Below, piece after piece: positions 10,547 to 20,700 of a DNA stretch of 64,000 nt. The notes under the pieces were generated by a model. The model was given only the letters and a program-made list of their open reading frames with translations, ran no database searches and was not told the DNA's origin. The DNA comes from Mytilus californianus (lineage: Eukaryota > Mollusca > Bivalvia > Mytilida > Mytilidae). How positions within the stretch are numbered: position 1 is the first letter of the stretch; every line of letters begins with the position of its first letter. Location of the stretch: assembly GCF_021869535.1 (NCBI RefSeq), contig NW_026262712.1, positions 105,459,640 through 105,523,639 on the forward strand. The letters are read 5' to 3'. The position numbers were made by a program, and so were the translations under genes.

Positions 10547-11026
10547 CTAAGATTGTAATATTCATGATTATTTTAGATCAGAGTTTAAGCTAAAGTCTCA
10601 TTTGTGGAAATACTGAATTTAAACAGCTATCCATGCATTATTTAGTTAAAGCTGGAATGATCGCAATCACACATTGCCAAGTTCCCTATATATAGAAGTC
10701 CCTATTGAACAGGAATTGTTTAAATTGGACATAGTGTAGTTTGTGTTCATATGGTTGAAAGGCCTATTCATTTAGTATGGCATTAAACAATTGTTTTCTT
10801 TTAAAGAAAACTAATTCTTATTTGTAAAGTCTAATGCAACAGTTGTTTCCAAACAATTTTTTTTTTTAAATCCATTGCTACAAAATTTTCATAAAACAAT
10901 CCTAGTTCTTCCCAAAAAGAACTAATGTGAACAAACCTCAGGTGAAAAAAAATGCATAAAAAAATATTGAAATGTTTTCTTCATTATATTCTAAGGATAT
11001 GACTAATTAACTAGTTTGATTCTTAC

Positions 11027-11255
11027 CATTCACGTGGACTTCGAACAGCCGTTGCAGCCTGACATCTTCAGTAACTGTCACGCGGCACCTGTAAAGTCCA
11101 GAGTCTGTAGTCTTTGTTTGTTTGATGACAAGTTTACTAATATAGCGACCTCGGTTATAGCGATCACGTGTCCATTCTTTTTGTCGTATCAGATATTTTG
11201 CGCCTTCACTGATTAAGGTGAAGTTTTCAGTATTTGTATTGGACATCTTTTCCCA
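11027..11255 (-). CDS. Immunoglobulin-domain exon (second half of an Ig fold), same gene as the SRCR exons
   Basis: Acceptor AATTTTTCAG precedes 11255 and donor GTAAGA follows 11027. The exon begins at a tryptophan (WEKMSNTNTENFTLISEG), consistent with the core Trp of an Ig domain. It contains RGRYISKLVIKQTKTTDSGL and YRCRVTVTEDV, the D-S-G-L-Y-x-C motif of an Ig strand F. The first cysteine must be in an upstream exon, which I did not find. The end phase (1) splices to the SRCR exon at 10546 to give FEVHVNASSVTPVRLV. The architecture is therefore Ig followed by SRCR. Confidence 0.7.
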
Positions 11256-12020
11256 CTGAAAAATTAAAATGAATTCAACATTACTTGTTCAATAAAGTTC
11301 TTTAGAGTGTGTGTCGAAATTAAGTACAACAACGAAGGTAACGTCATATCATGGATTTGCAAATCCTTACTAATATCATTTACATTGTCACTGAATCCTA
11401 GATTGCTATCGTAATCTCAGGTTGCAAGACCACCTTAATGGCCTGAATGCTCTCATTTTATCATGCTCTGTCAATTTTCAAGTATCTTGATTGTTCATTT
11501 TTTTTGGAGGGGGGAGGGGATATAAACAGCAATACTAAACGACATTGAATCATTGTCCTGGCGTTTTCAAATGACTTCATGATAATCTCAGTTTTCTCCA
11601 TTTAGAATGGAATTGTCAACTTCCAGCACCGACTGATGCCAATCATGGAATAGTCGTATATGATAGTCTGAGTTCTAAGTGTCAGAAATCAACAACAATC
11701 TATTCACCTTTAATTCTTTAATTCGCCTTTACACTCAAGTTCAATGCAGATTCCTTTTAAAGGAAATTCGTGTTACCTTTGTTCGAGTTTTCTGTGTTAA
11801 TTGTAGTATATTTTATCTCTTATGGATTTGTATTACTTTTTCCTTTTCCAAATTATTTTCTTTTTTTGGAATCGGGATGAACTACGGACTATCTCAGGAA
11901 ACAGTAGACGCTTCCATTTACCTTGATTACTTGTTCTTGTCAATTATTTATATATTATTTATAAATAAATCAAATTCACTCTTTAATGTGAACTCAACAA
12001 TCTATATATATATATATATA
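11256..12020. other. Intron or upstream flank of the Ig-SRCR gene
   Basis: No exon could be assigned. A plus-strand frame after a possible acceptor near 11605 (WNCQLPAPTDANHGIVVYDS) is faintly sushi-like but unsupported. A TA microsatellite lies at about 12003-12020. Confidence 0.4.
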
Positions 12021-12594
12021 CAAGTCTAAATTGAAAACAACGTTCAAACCTATGAATGCGTTGGATAAAAACCGTAATTTTTATACGTGTGCATGCAAAA
12101 CAAATTTCTTGGTAGAGGGGTCTAAATACAGCACAAACAACATTTTCCAAAAGACCAAATGAGTGAAAAAGTATATTTTAACAAAACGCATTTGACTAGC
12201 AGGTCGAACAACTGATGTTCTTAAACCCTGCTGACTGCCATTGGCGATTGCCAAATAAACGGATCACAAGATGTAGCAAAACAGATCTTATCATTAAATT
12301 ATTACCAAACAGAAAACAATAAACTTGCGGAAAAGATGGTATACCGCAAACATGAGGTGCAAAAAATTTGTACACCATATCCGGATTTCGACAATTAATG
12401 TCTCTTCAGTGATGTTAGGAATCGAAACGGTATTTGGAAGGCCATATAATTTACCTCAATTTAGGATAGACTCTTGAATTTTGAAAGAGTCAAAATAGGA
12501 TGAACGGATCATATAAACCCGAAGGCAAATATAATACAAGCCCAAACGAAAAAATATAAACAAGTCTAAATTGAAAACAACGTTAAAACCTATG
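12021..12594 (-). repeat. Dispersed mussel repeat flanked by about 33-bp direct repeats
   Basis: The 33-bp sequence starting CAAGTCTAAATTGAAAACAA and ending AAACCTATG is found at 12021 and again at 12561, bracketing about 540 bp. On the minus strand the bracketed part begins after CACTGAAGAGACATTAATTG, similar to the CACTGAAGAGACATTGATTG sequence near 47450. I recall this as a common bivalve repeat. No coding content. Confidence 0.6.
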
Positions 12595-12757
12595 TTTTTG
12601 ATGACGCAGGTGTCAGTACCCCACTGGCGCTTGCCCCCGTTGTAAAGGGATAGTTTCAAAATAATATATATATATATATTTTTTATTTTGAAACTACCCC
12701 TTTACAACGGGGGCAAGCGCCAGCGGGATACTGACACCTGCGTCATCAAAAACATAG
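12591..12757. repeat. Inverted repeat with about 75-bp arms around a TA-rich loop
   Basis: The arm TATGTTTTTGATGACGCAGG ... GTTGTAAAGGGATAGTTTCA (12591-12664) is mirrored at about 12682-12756 with only about three mismatches. The loop is ATATATATATAT-rich. This is a foldback or MITE-like structure. The arms carry GC-rich sequence (GGCGCTTGCCCCCGTTG) unlike the surroundings. Confidence 0.9.
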
Positions 12758-13072
12758 TATTCACAAACAGCATTATATGATTGTAATAAAAATGGTACAA
12801 GATACTTGCAAATATTTAAAAGTCTTATAAATACATTAACGCTAAAATAACATAATACATTGGTTATTTCGTAAAAGTACATTACAGTATCAAATTCATA
12901 TTCATATAATATTGGAAATCTTTCTGTTGTCCATAAAAGATCCAAAAAAAATTCAACCTTGAAACCAAAAATAAAACGTTCACACACAGTTCATGATATT
13001 AAACATTTTATCAAGTAAAAAAGAACGTTCATTCATAACGTCTGTAAGATATTTTTTCCCGATCTTATCTAA
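12758..13072. other. Unassigned stretch
   Basis: AT-rich with no recognisable coding sequence. It lies between the inverted repeat and a Penelope-like tail. Confidence 0.4.
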
Positions 13073-13656
13073 AAGATGGACGAAAGATACCAGAGGGACA
13101 GTAAAACTCATAGATCGAAAACAAACTGACAACGCCATGGACAAAAATAAAAAGACAAACAGACAAATAATAGTACAGATGACACAACATAGAAAACTAA
13201 AGACTAAGCAACACGAACTCCACCAAAAACTTGGGGTGATCTCAGGTGCTCCGGAAGGGTAAGCAGATCCTGCTCCACATGTGGCACCCGTCGTGTTGCT
13301 TATGTTATTACAAATCCGGTAAATAGTCTAATTCTGTAAGTCACATTCGTGAAAAGGGAAGGGTATTGTAGTTACGACATAAGGAACATATCCGATATCA
13401 TCTGTGAAACGGTTATTCCATAACTATCAACCAACTCGTGATGGCGTCCGTAAAATTTACGAAGGGATGATTTCAACTTCACCATTTGGAACTCTTGGCT
13501 TAATAGCTTCCTTGTGAGCAGCAATCCCCTATCAAGGAAATCATGATAGGAAACACAAGCCCGGGAATATCGTATCAATTGGGAGATATATACTCCGTAT
13601 GCAGGCGCTAAATGAATATGAATATCTAAACTATTACCTAAGTCTGTAGAATACAA
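13073..13656 (-). mobile_element. Penelope-like fragment with family B tail, 5'-truncated
   Basis: The minus strand encodes APAYGVYISQLIRYSRACVS, LLLTRKLLSQEF, LKSSLRKFYGRHHELVDSYG and a stop at 13372. It is followed by a tail ending in the reverse of GACGAAAGATACCAGAGGGA at 13079. Shared motifs with 45600-45840 and 60600-60680 place it in the same retroelement group. The coding part is only about 95 residues; the RT core is missing. Its 5' edge abuts the LINE on the opposite strand. Confidence 0.7.
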
Positions 13657-13659
13657 GTA

Positions 13660-14458
13660 ACCCAGATCACCTGATCACAGATGAACAACAAATAAATGAG
13701 GCATACATGAGTTCTGAACAACAGGTAACTGACATCCTAAACTCACATGCACCCATTAATACAAGAACGCACAGAAAGAAACCACTGCCATGCATGAACA
13801 GCGAATTAAGAAAATATATTTATCGCAAACTTATGCTCTATACAAATTATACAAAACAACGAAACAGTAAGACCTGGGAAAAATACCGTAAACAAAGAAA
13901 TTTGGTAAACAAACTTAAGAAAGACTCTATGAAAACTTATTTCTTAGAGAGATGTGCAGGCGGATCAAAATCAAGCGATTTTTGGAAATGTATAAAACCC
14001 TTCTTATCTAAGAAATGTAAAAATGTAAACCAAACCATCGTACATACAGAAGGTAACAACATACTAAATGACACAAAACAGGTAGCAGATACTTTTAACA
14101 CCTTTTTCTCTACAGTAGCAGACTCTATTAGAAATGACACCACATATAGAAAAGAAAATCATCCAAGTATTCAAGAAATTGAAAAGAACCGAGACCAAGA
14201 AGTAAATTTTGAATTTGAAAAAATAACACCTGACAAAATTGACAAGATCATGAACAAAATAAACATTAAAAAGGCTACAGGAGCTGATGGAATTCCAGCT
14301 AAGGTTGTGAAGCTAAGTAAGTCTGTCATGGGGCCTCAAATTACAACACTTATAAATACAACAATTGAGTATGGGGTATTCCCTATCAGACTTAAAGAAG
14401 CACAGGTCACTTCAGTATTCAAGAAAAATGATGCGCTTCCAAAATCCAATTACAGATA
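13660..14458 (+). pseudogene. LINE reverse transcriptase, N-terminal part
   Basis: This frame, open from about 13707 to 14457, includes the pre-RT region typical of CR1-like elements (PCMNSELRKYIYRKLML, KYRKQRNLVNKLKKDS) and RT block 0-1 (KKATGADGIPAKVVKLS). It breaks after SNYR at 14458, where the family continues with PVSVL; that continuation is found at about 15005. Confidence 0.85.
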
Positions 14459-15004
14459 GATATAAGAAGAGTCAATGAGACAACTCTCCATCCAAGTCAA
14501 AATTTATAAAAGTAAACCATTATAGGTCAAAGTACGGTCTTCAACACGGAGCCTTGGCTCACACCGAACAGCAAGCTATAAAGGGCCCCAAAAATTGCTA
14601 GTGTAAAATCATTCAAACGGGAAAACCAACAGTCTAATCTATATAAAAAACGAGAAACGAGAAACACTTATGAACCATATCAACAAACGACAACTACTGA
14701 ACATCAGATTCCTGACTTAGGACAGGTGCAAACAATTGCAGCGGGCTTAAACGTTTTAATGGTACCAAACCTTCACCCTTATCTGAAACAATAGTGTAAC
14801 ATCACAACATAGAAAGACACACTATAAAATATCAATTGAAATGGCTTAACTCAATCAAAAGACATATTAACACCAGTGAACATACACTGAACAAATAAAT
14901 TTGATCTATGATACAATGTAAATACAAAATAAATAAACTAAGGGGAGAATAATAAAAGTAACATGTTATACCGCTGTGAAATGTTAAACAATTTAAGTTT
15001 AAGA
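14459..15004 (-). repeat. Family A-related retroelement tail inserted in the LINE reverse transcriptase
   Basis: The insert separates AATTACAGA from CCTGTAAGTG, which rejoin to the conserved NYRPVSVL motif. AGA is present at both edges, a possible 3-bp target duplication. Its reverse strand aligns loosely along its length with the family A tails (TGAGTTAAGCC, TGTTACACTATTG, CACCTGTCCTAAGTCAGGAA, GGGGCCCTTTATAGCTTGCT, GAGAGTTGTCTCATTG). Copies of the same subfamily lie at 50438-50622 and 52395-52910. The 16 bp TGTGGTATGAGTGCCA present in the 52.4-kb copy are missing here. Confidence 0.85.
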
Positions 15005-16284
15005 CCTGTAAGTGTATTATCTATAATATCTAAAATATACGAAAAAGTACCAGAGATCTAAATGGCTGATTTTTTTTACAATATTTTTAACCCGTCTCTA
15101 TGTGCATTTCGTAAGGAACATGGGTGCCAGACCACACTGCTAAGTCTTTTGGAAGATTGGGGAGAAGCTCTGGATAAAAATCATTATTTGGCTGCTGTTC
15201 TTATGGACCTCTCAAAGGCTTTTGATTGCCTTCCACATGAAATTTTAATTGATAAATTGCTCTCATATGGTATTAAGCCACATTCAGTCTCTTTACTAAA
15301 ATCAAAGTTAACTGGTAGAAAACAGCAAATCAAAATTGGAAGCATTCTTAGCAGTTGGGCTGGCATGCACAAAGGGGTACCGCAAGGCCTTATATTAGAC
15401 CCTATCCTTTTCAATGTATTTTTAAATGATATTTTTTATTTTATAAAATATGTCTCGCTGTATAATTATGCTGATGACAATACTTTGTCTTTTTCAAGTC
15501 CTGATTATGACAATCTTATATCAACCCTAAAACCGGACTCATGAGCTGATTCTAATGGTTTAGAATAAATAAAATGCAAGCCAATTCAGACAAGTTTCAA
15601 GTGATTGCAGTTGGAAAGAAAACTGTTGACATGAACCCAGCAATTGAAGTTCAAAATTCAAAATTAACTTGTGAAAAAATAGTTAAATTGTTGGGTATAG
15701 AAATTGACTATCAATTAAAATTTCACATCCATATTGGAAATATCTGTAGAAAGGCAGCCAAGCAACTCAGTGTTTTAAAACGCTTAGGACCATATCTTTC
15801 TAGGCTAAATAAAATTACTATATTTCATACATTCATTTTAAGCAACTTTAATTTCTGCCCTTTGGCATGGCACTTTTGCTCGGAAACTAACACTAAAAAA
15901 CTAGAAAAAGTGCAGGAACGAGCACTTCGTTTTGTCTATGACGATTACACCTCGTCATATTTGGAATAATTACAGAGAACTGAGCTGTCTTCCCTACAGA
16001 TCCGTCGTATCAGGACTATGGCATTGGAAACTTTCAAAATTCTTAACAATCTAGCTCCCTCTTGTCTCAATAATCTAATAAATAAAAAACAAACTAATTA
16101 TTCTTTCAGGTATAGTAACATTTTGGATATTCCAAAGGTAAGAACTTCCTCTTTTGGCAAAAACTCTTTTCGTTTTGCAGCTCCTACATTATGGAATAGC
16201 TTGCCTGACCATTTCAGGACTGAAAATAACTTCTCCCAGTTTAAAAGCTTAATTCAGTCCTGGAATGGATCAGAATGTAAATGA
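15005..16284 (+). pseudogene. LINE reverse transcriptase, C-terminal part
   Basis: This includes HGCQTTLLSLLEDWGEALDK, MDLSKAFDCLPHE, HKGVPQGLI, YNYADDNTLSF, CEKIVKLLGIEIDYQLKF, CRKAAKQLSVLKRLG, LEKVQERALRFVYDDYTS and FAAPTLWNSLPDHF. The set and order match CR1-type LINE proteins. The single stop and frameshift interruptions show it is inactive but not ancient. Confidence 0.85.
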
Positions 16285-16638
16285 AGTGCATGCAAGTAGT
16301 ATTTTTTTAATTTGTTCTCATAGCTTTTAATTTTTTCATTTACTTTTTAGTTGCTAATAGTGCTTTATGATTTTGATTGCTTTGCATGGCTATTCTATTC
16401 ATTTTATGTGTGCTTATATGTTCTGCTTATATATGTATGCTTTGATTGCCTTGCATGTATATCATATTCATTTCTATGTCTGTATGTGTATGTATATCTG
16501 TTTTATGGTGTGTGTTTTGTTTTATATATTCGGTGAAAAGCTCTCAAGAGCTTATGTTTGTATGTTTTAAACCATGCTGAATCAAACTAATTTTTTCTTA
16601 TCTTATCTTATCTTATCTGTCATGAATTGTATTTGTGC

Positions 16639-17375
16639 TTAGGGCGGCAACTCTGAAAAACAGATATCCATTTTTAAACTATCGAAGCATGCTTGTGTGT
16701 CAGTACTTGTTCTTTTTCTGATAGACGAGAAAGAAGGACAATCTAACACAACGTGAAAAATATTCTCAGTCGCATTTGAGGAACATAACTGAAACTCATT
16801 GTTTGTTGTAAGATTCATTCGTTGAAGCGTGGCATTTATAGGCAGACAATTTGTTCTTGCCAAAATTTTTAGCCTTGTTGAGCGGAAGTCGTCAACGTTT
16901 GATAAATACAGCTGCTTACGTTTAATAACCACAAATTATTGGTACAAGTTTAAACTACTCTTTCCTAAAATATTGGATAGTCGCTTCGTTATCATATAGT
17001 TTATTTAAGATATTAACGTTTATGTTTCCGTTTCCATAATGGTCAAGACCCGCAGTCTGTAGAATAGTTTCGATATTTTCTATATATTTCCTTTCATTAA
17101 ATTTAGCAGGTATAATTTCATTTAGGATAATTTTAGACAGTCGATTATCGGGCAGGTTTTTTAATCTAGCGCAGTATGCATTTCTTTGTCTATCCATGAA
17201 TCTACTTATTGACTCCCAGCCAAATTCAGCTAGTAGCGCACATTTCGGGATATTCATTTTTGTTTTTAAGATAATTTTTCCCACTTTATATTGAAAACTT
17301 TCTAGTAATTCGATACATCTCTGGGATGACAGGAACCATACCGAACATCCATACGTCAGGGATAAAAATGACTCA
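16639..17375 (-). pseudogene. LINE 3' coding end, degenerate
   Basis: The minus strand reads GCSVWFLSSQRCIELLESFQ, VGKIILKTKMNIPKCALLAE, FGWESISRFMDRQRNAYCAR and then, past stops at about 16940-16955, VIKRKQLYLSNVDDFRSTRL and CSSNATENIFHVVLDCPSF. The C-x(8)-H-x4-C type end resembles the zinc-binding terminus of LINE proteins (I/Jockey-like). No RT core is present, so it is truncated. The exact clade is not assignable by eye. Confidence 0.6.
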
Positions 17376-18225
17376 GGTTAAATTCTTAAATTTTTTGGCC
17401 ATATTTTTTTTATTGTAAACTTCCGTAGACTCGGAGAAAATACCCGAAGAGGGCAACTAAAAACCAAAGCTGAAGAATACAGAAAATATGATGACCAAAA
17501 GGAAAAAACAGCAAAAAGACAACAGTCCTCAAACAGTACACAGAAAACTAAAGTCAAGCGAGTAGGTCGAGTTTTCATATCAATAAACATATGTACAGAT
17601 TACCGCGCACATAACACGTGTTTCTGCTGTACGATCGAGACAAAGAGTTTATAAAGTCAAAAAAGTAAATAACGTTTTAAGCCAGTAATACATGATGATA
17701 ATTCAATGCATTATTTTACATCCAGAGAGGCTGTTAAATATGGTTGATCCTTAAATTCACATAATCAAATTATTCTAATTTTTGAAATGGACTTTGAGCA
17801 TTACGTCTTTTTCACGATGCATGTAAGCACACACTATCATACTTATTTCCCTGTTCTAAAAATTAGTCCAGTCTATTTGACATTGTTTTCTTATGAGTAA
17901 ATAATTGTTTAATCTCACCATAAATGTCGGTGATTGTTCAGAGCGAGTCCTCACTTTACATCTCAAAGCAACATCTTTGTTTTGACCGATACCATAATTG
18001 CTGTAGTATGGAGGTAAAAACTCTAATCCTGATAATCTTGTGATATCTACGAATAAAAGGTTTTGTCAGTGTTTTTCTTAGACAAATTTTGTCAATGAAA
18101 ACATAGGTATCTTATTATTTTAATCCTTCTGAAATAGTAAAAACTCATGTACTAGGCGGATCTAGAACTTTGAAATTATAATTAACTTTAAAGATGAAAT
18201 AGCCACAAACAGTCAAATTTATACG
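17376..18225. other. Unassigned stretch
   Basis: AT-rich with no recognisable exon, RNA gene or repeat. Confidence 0.4.
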
Positions 18226-18785
18226 AAGCCGGTTAGAGTCGGTGAAAATTTATTTTCGACTTAAGCTAACTCACACGACTTAGTAGCTCGTTATCACGAT
18301 TTAGCTAACTCGTTATCACGACTAAGCGAACTCGTCATCGCGACTAGGTAACTCGTTATCACGACTTAGAAATTCGTTATAACGACTAAGCTAACTCGTA
18401 ATCAAGACTCAGCTACGTAGTTATCAAGACTTAAGTCACTCGTTATCATGATTTATACAACTTTAAGTTAGCTAACCTTAGATTAACATTAGTCTTTATA
18501 ACGATCTAGCTAAATCGTTATATAACGAGTTACTAAGTCATGAATACGAGTTATCTGATTCTTGTTAACGAATTAACTGATTTATGATATTCGATTTTTC
18601 ATTATTACAGTTAGCTAGTTCGTTATAACGAGTCAGTTCCTCTTTATAACAAGTTATTAAGTCGTTATAATGAGTTACTTAGTCGCAATAACGTGTTAGT
18701 TTAATCGTGATAACGAGTAAGCAAAGTCGTCGTAACGATTTACTAAGCCAAGTCGTCATAACGACTTTAAATTTACTGCACCCAG
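18226..18785. repeat. Foldback element built from about 22-bp tandem units
   Basis: The left arm (18255-18460) has about nine 21-22-bp units of the form TTAGCTAACTCGTTATCACGAC. The right arm (about 18500-18770) has about a dozen units of the reverse sense (TAACGAGTTACTAAGTCGTTA). The ends are also roughly inverted: GGTGAAAATTTATTTTCGAC on the left against GTCGTTATGACGACTT / TAAATTTACTGCACC on the right. Arms of tandem repeats in mirrored orientation define foldback-type transposons. Confidence 0.85.
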
Positions 18786-20562
18786 GCGTCAACTGGCTTT
18801 TCTTAATTTCAATTGAAACCAACGTATTGATTATTTAGGTAGGGTTGTAAGTATCATTAATGACGCACGGTAACATTATGTTTTCAAAACACACAAATTA
18901 TATTTTCAAAGTAGTTTGATTTTTAAGTGTTTAAGAAATAGATATGGATACACTTGGTCGTTAGTTCAAGTATTTCCTCAAATACAAGAGAACATATTTT
19001 ATGTTAAGAAATTTTTGTGTAGCACTTATGAATTAATAATAAAACTCAATATGAAAACTTACGATTTCTTTTTGGAAGTCTGTAAACCTGATAGGAATGA
19101 ATAACTAAAATACAATCCCATAATACACAATAAAAGAAAAATCTAATAACGTGCATCTTACTTAAAGTTCTCACAACTACACTATTTTAAGATCTTTATT
19201 GTTGATTTCCGGTAATGGGCCAATGTGAGTATATATACATAAAACATTTGGATTAAAATTGAACTACTATTTAAAGAAGGTCGTATGATGAAACCTGGCC
19301 AGTTTTATAGCTATACAAGGTTCATACATGTATTTGAATTTTTTAAATATCCAAATTGTGGTTTCTAAACAAACGACAATACAATCACATTTTTTTCAAC
19401 TATTCTATAGGGGCGACGATTAATGGTTTATTTTTTAGATTATAAGATTATGAGCAAAGATATTTCACATGTGGGGTCAATGATCTGAAAATTTATAAAG
19501 ACGCCTCGTTTTCAAAAAAATAATCAAATGACAGCGATATTCTTAAGTTTTTGTTTGTTTGTTTATTTGTTTTTTTGTTGTTTGTATGTTTGTTTTTTTT
19601 TTGTGTTGTTTTTTGTTTTTTATTTTGTTTTTGTTTTTTTGGGGTTTTTTTTGGGGGGGGGGGGGGGTGGTAAGGGCCTCATTTGATCTTTGTTTAATGT
19701 AATAAATTATACACATAAACATTAATAATTGAATGTACCGTTTCAGAAAAAAAAACATGATGTATGAGTATTCATTTTCTTGTTTTACTTTGGACCCGTA
19801 GCAACTGCATGCTTTTTATGAATATATTCATTTCTTCTGTCAATATTACAACTTATTGTGAATGCACACTTCTATGAGTTTGACTGTCCCTCTGGTATCT
19901 TTCGTCCCTCTTTTACGACTCATTTATTTGAATACAACAGCACTAACAAGTAAAAGCTTTTCTTAAAGCTAGCCATCTCATAGCTAGCGAAATTAAAATG
20001 TTTTTTCATGCAGAATAGCATTGCAAAAAAAAATAAACTGCATTTTTCCATTCTATTCGTTTTCAGAACCGGAAACAGCGCTTGCGCACACGTCGACAAA
20101 ACGATCTTGCAACATTATGCTTTTATGAATGAAATATCTGACTAAAATATACCATTCAAGCTTAAATTTCGTTGAAATCCATAAGATTTGGAAGATTTCC
20201 TCAAATAGATATAAGAAGATGTGGTATGAGTGCCAATGAGTCAAAGTCTGTTTTAGATGCCTTATTTACATTCCAACGTAAATATTCTAAGCGTACGACA
20301 AAATTTGATATTGAGGGGGGAATAAGGCTTTTATCGTAATTACCCTTCAAAGCTAAACATGCTGAAATAAAATATTCTTTTGTGGGAGAGCGTTTATATG
20401 TTGACATGTAGATGTCTTTCTGTTTTATTATCATAGTGTTTTTATGTGTATACATGGTTTTAAATTACTCTAGAAAACATCAATTTTCAAATAAACCAAT
20501 GCCAACAGTATTTTCGTCTGCATCGTCTAGCCCAGCGCAAAACCCCTCTAAATTATACCCGT
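18786..20562. other. Unassigned stretch with short repeat scraps
   Basis: No exon recognised. It contains a T/G-rich low-complexity tract at about 19545-19670 with a run of 15 G, the end of a family B tail at about 19870-19913 (CCCTCTGGTATCTTTCGTCC), and the end of a family A tail at 20205-20240 (AAGATGTGGTATGAGTGCCA). Confidence 0.5.
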
Positions 20563-20700
20563 ATTAAGGTTCATGTGGACCCTTTGGCTAAAATGGCTGT
20601 ATTTTCACCTCACATTTTACTATGAGTACAGACAAACATGTTTTATCTGGAAAAGTTTTAACGCAGGCATTTTACCCAAATGGTCCACATGAACCTTAAT
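20563..20700. repeat. MITE-like element with TTAA ends
   Basis: TTAAGGTTCATGTGGACC at about 20564 is mirrored by GGTCCACATGAACCTTAA ending at about 20699, giving terminal inverted repeats inside a 138-bp element. TTAA at both edges fits a piggyBac-type target duplication. It is too short to code for a transposase. Confidence 0.8.

Larger units (their letters stand above)
13657..16617 (+). mobile_element. CR1/L2-like non-LTR retrotransposon (LINE), 5'-truncated, split by an insertion
   Basis: Coding remains run from before the RT to the 3' tail: SSEQQVTDILNSHAPINTRT, INIKKATGADGIPAKVVK and VFKKNDALPKSNYR. A 546-bp insert follows, then RPVSVLSIISKIYEKV, LMDLSKAFDCLPHEILIDKL, GVPQGLILDP and the catalytic YADDNTLS at about 15466, ending with SFRFAAPTLWNSLPDHF. 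Defects are stops at 15059-15061 and 15967-15969, a frameshift near 15545-15555 before the FRINKMQANSDKFQ motif, and the insertion. The element ends in a (TTATC)n run at about 16597-16617, a typical LINE simple-repeat terminus. The endonuclease domain is missing. Confidence 0.85.

Noticed and set aside
11605-11710. Possible sushi (CCP) exon on the plus strand (WNCQLPAPTDANHGIVVYDS)
   Set aside because: Only two cysteines, no clear downstream donor, and opposite strand to the Ig-SRCR gene; evidence too thin.
19543-19758. Lys/Gln/Thr-rich minus-strand frame
   Set aside because: It is the complement of a T/G low-complexity tract with a G15 run.
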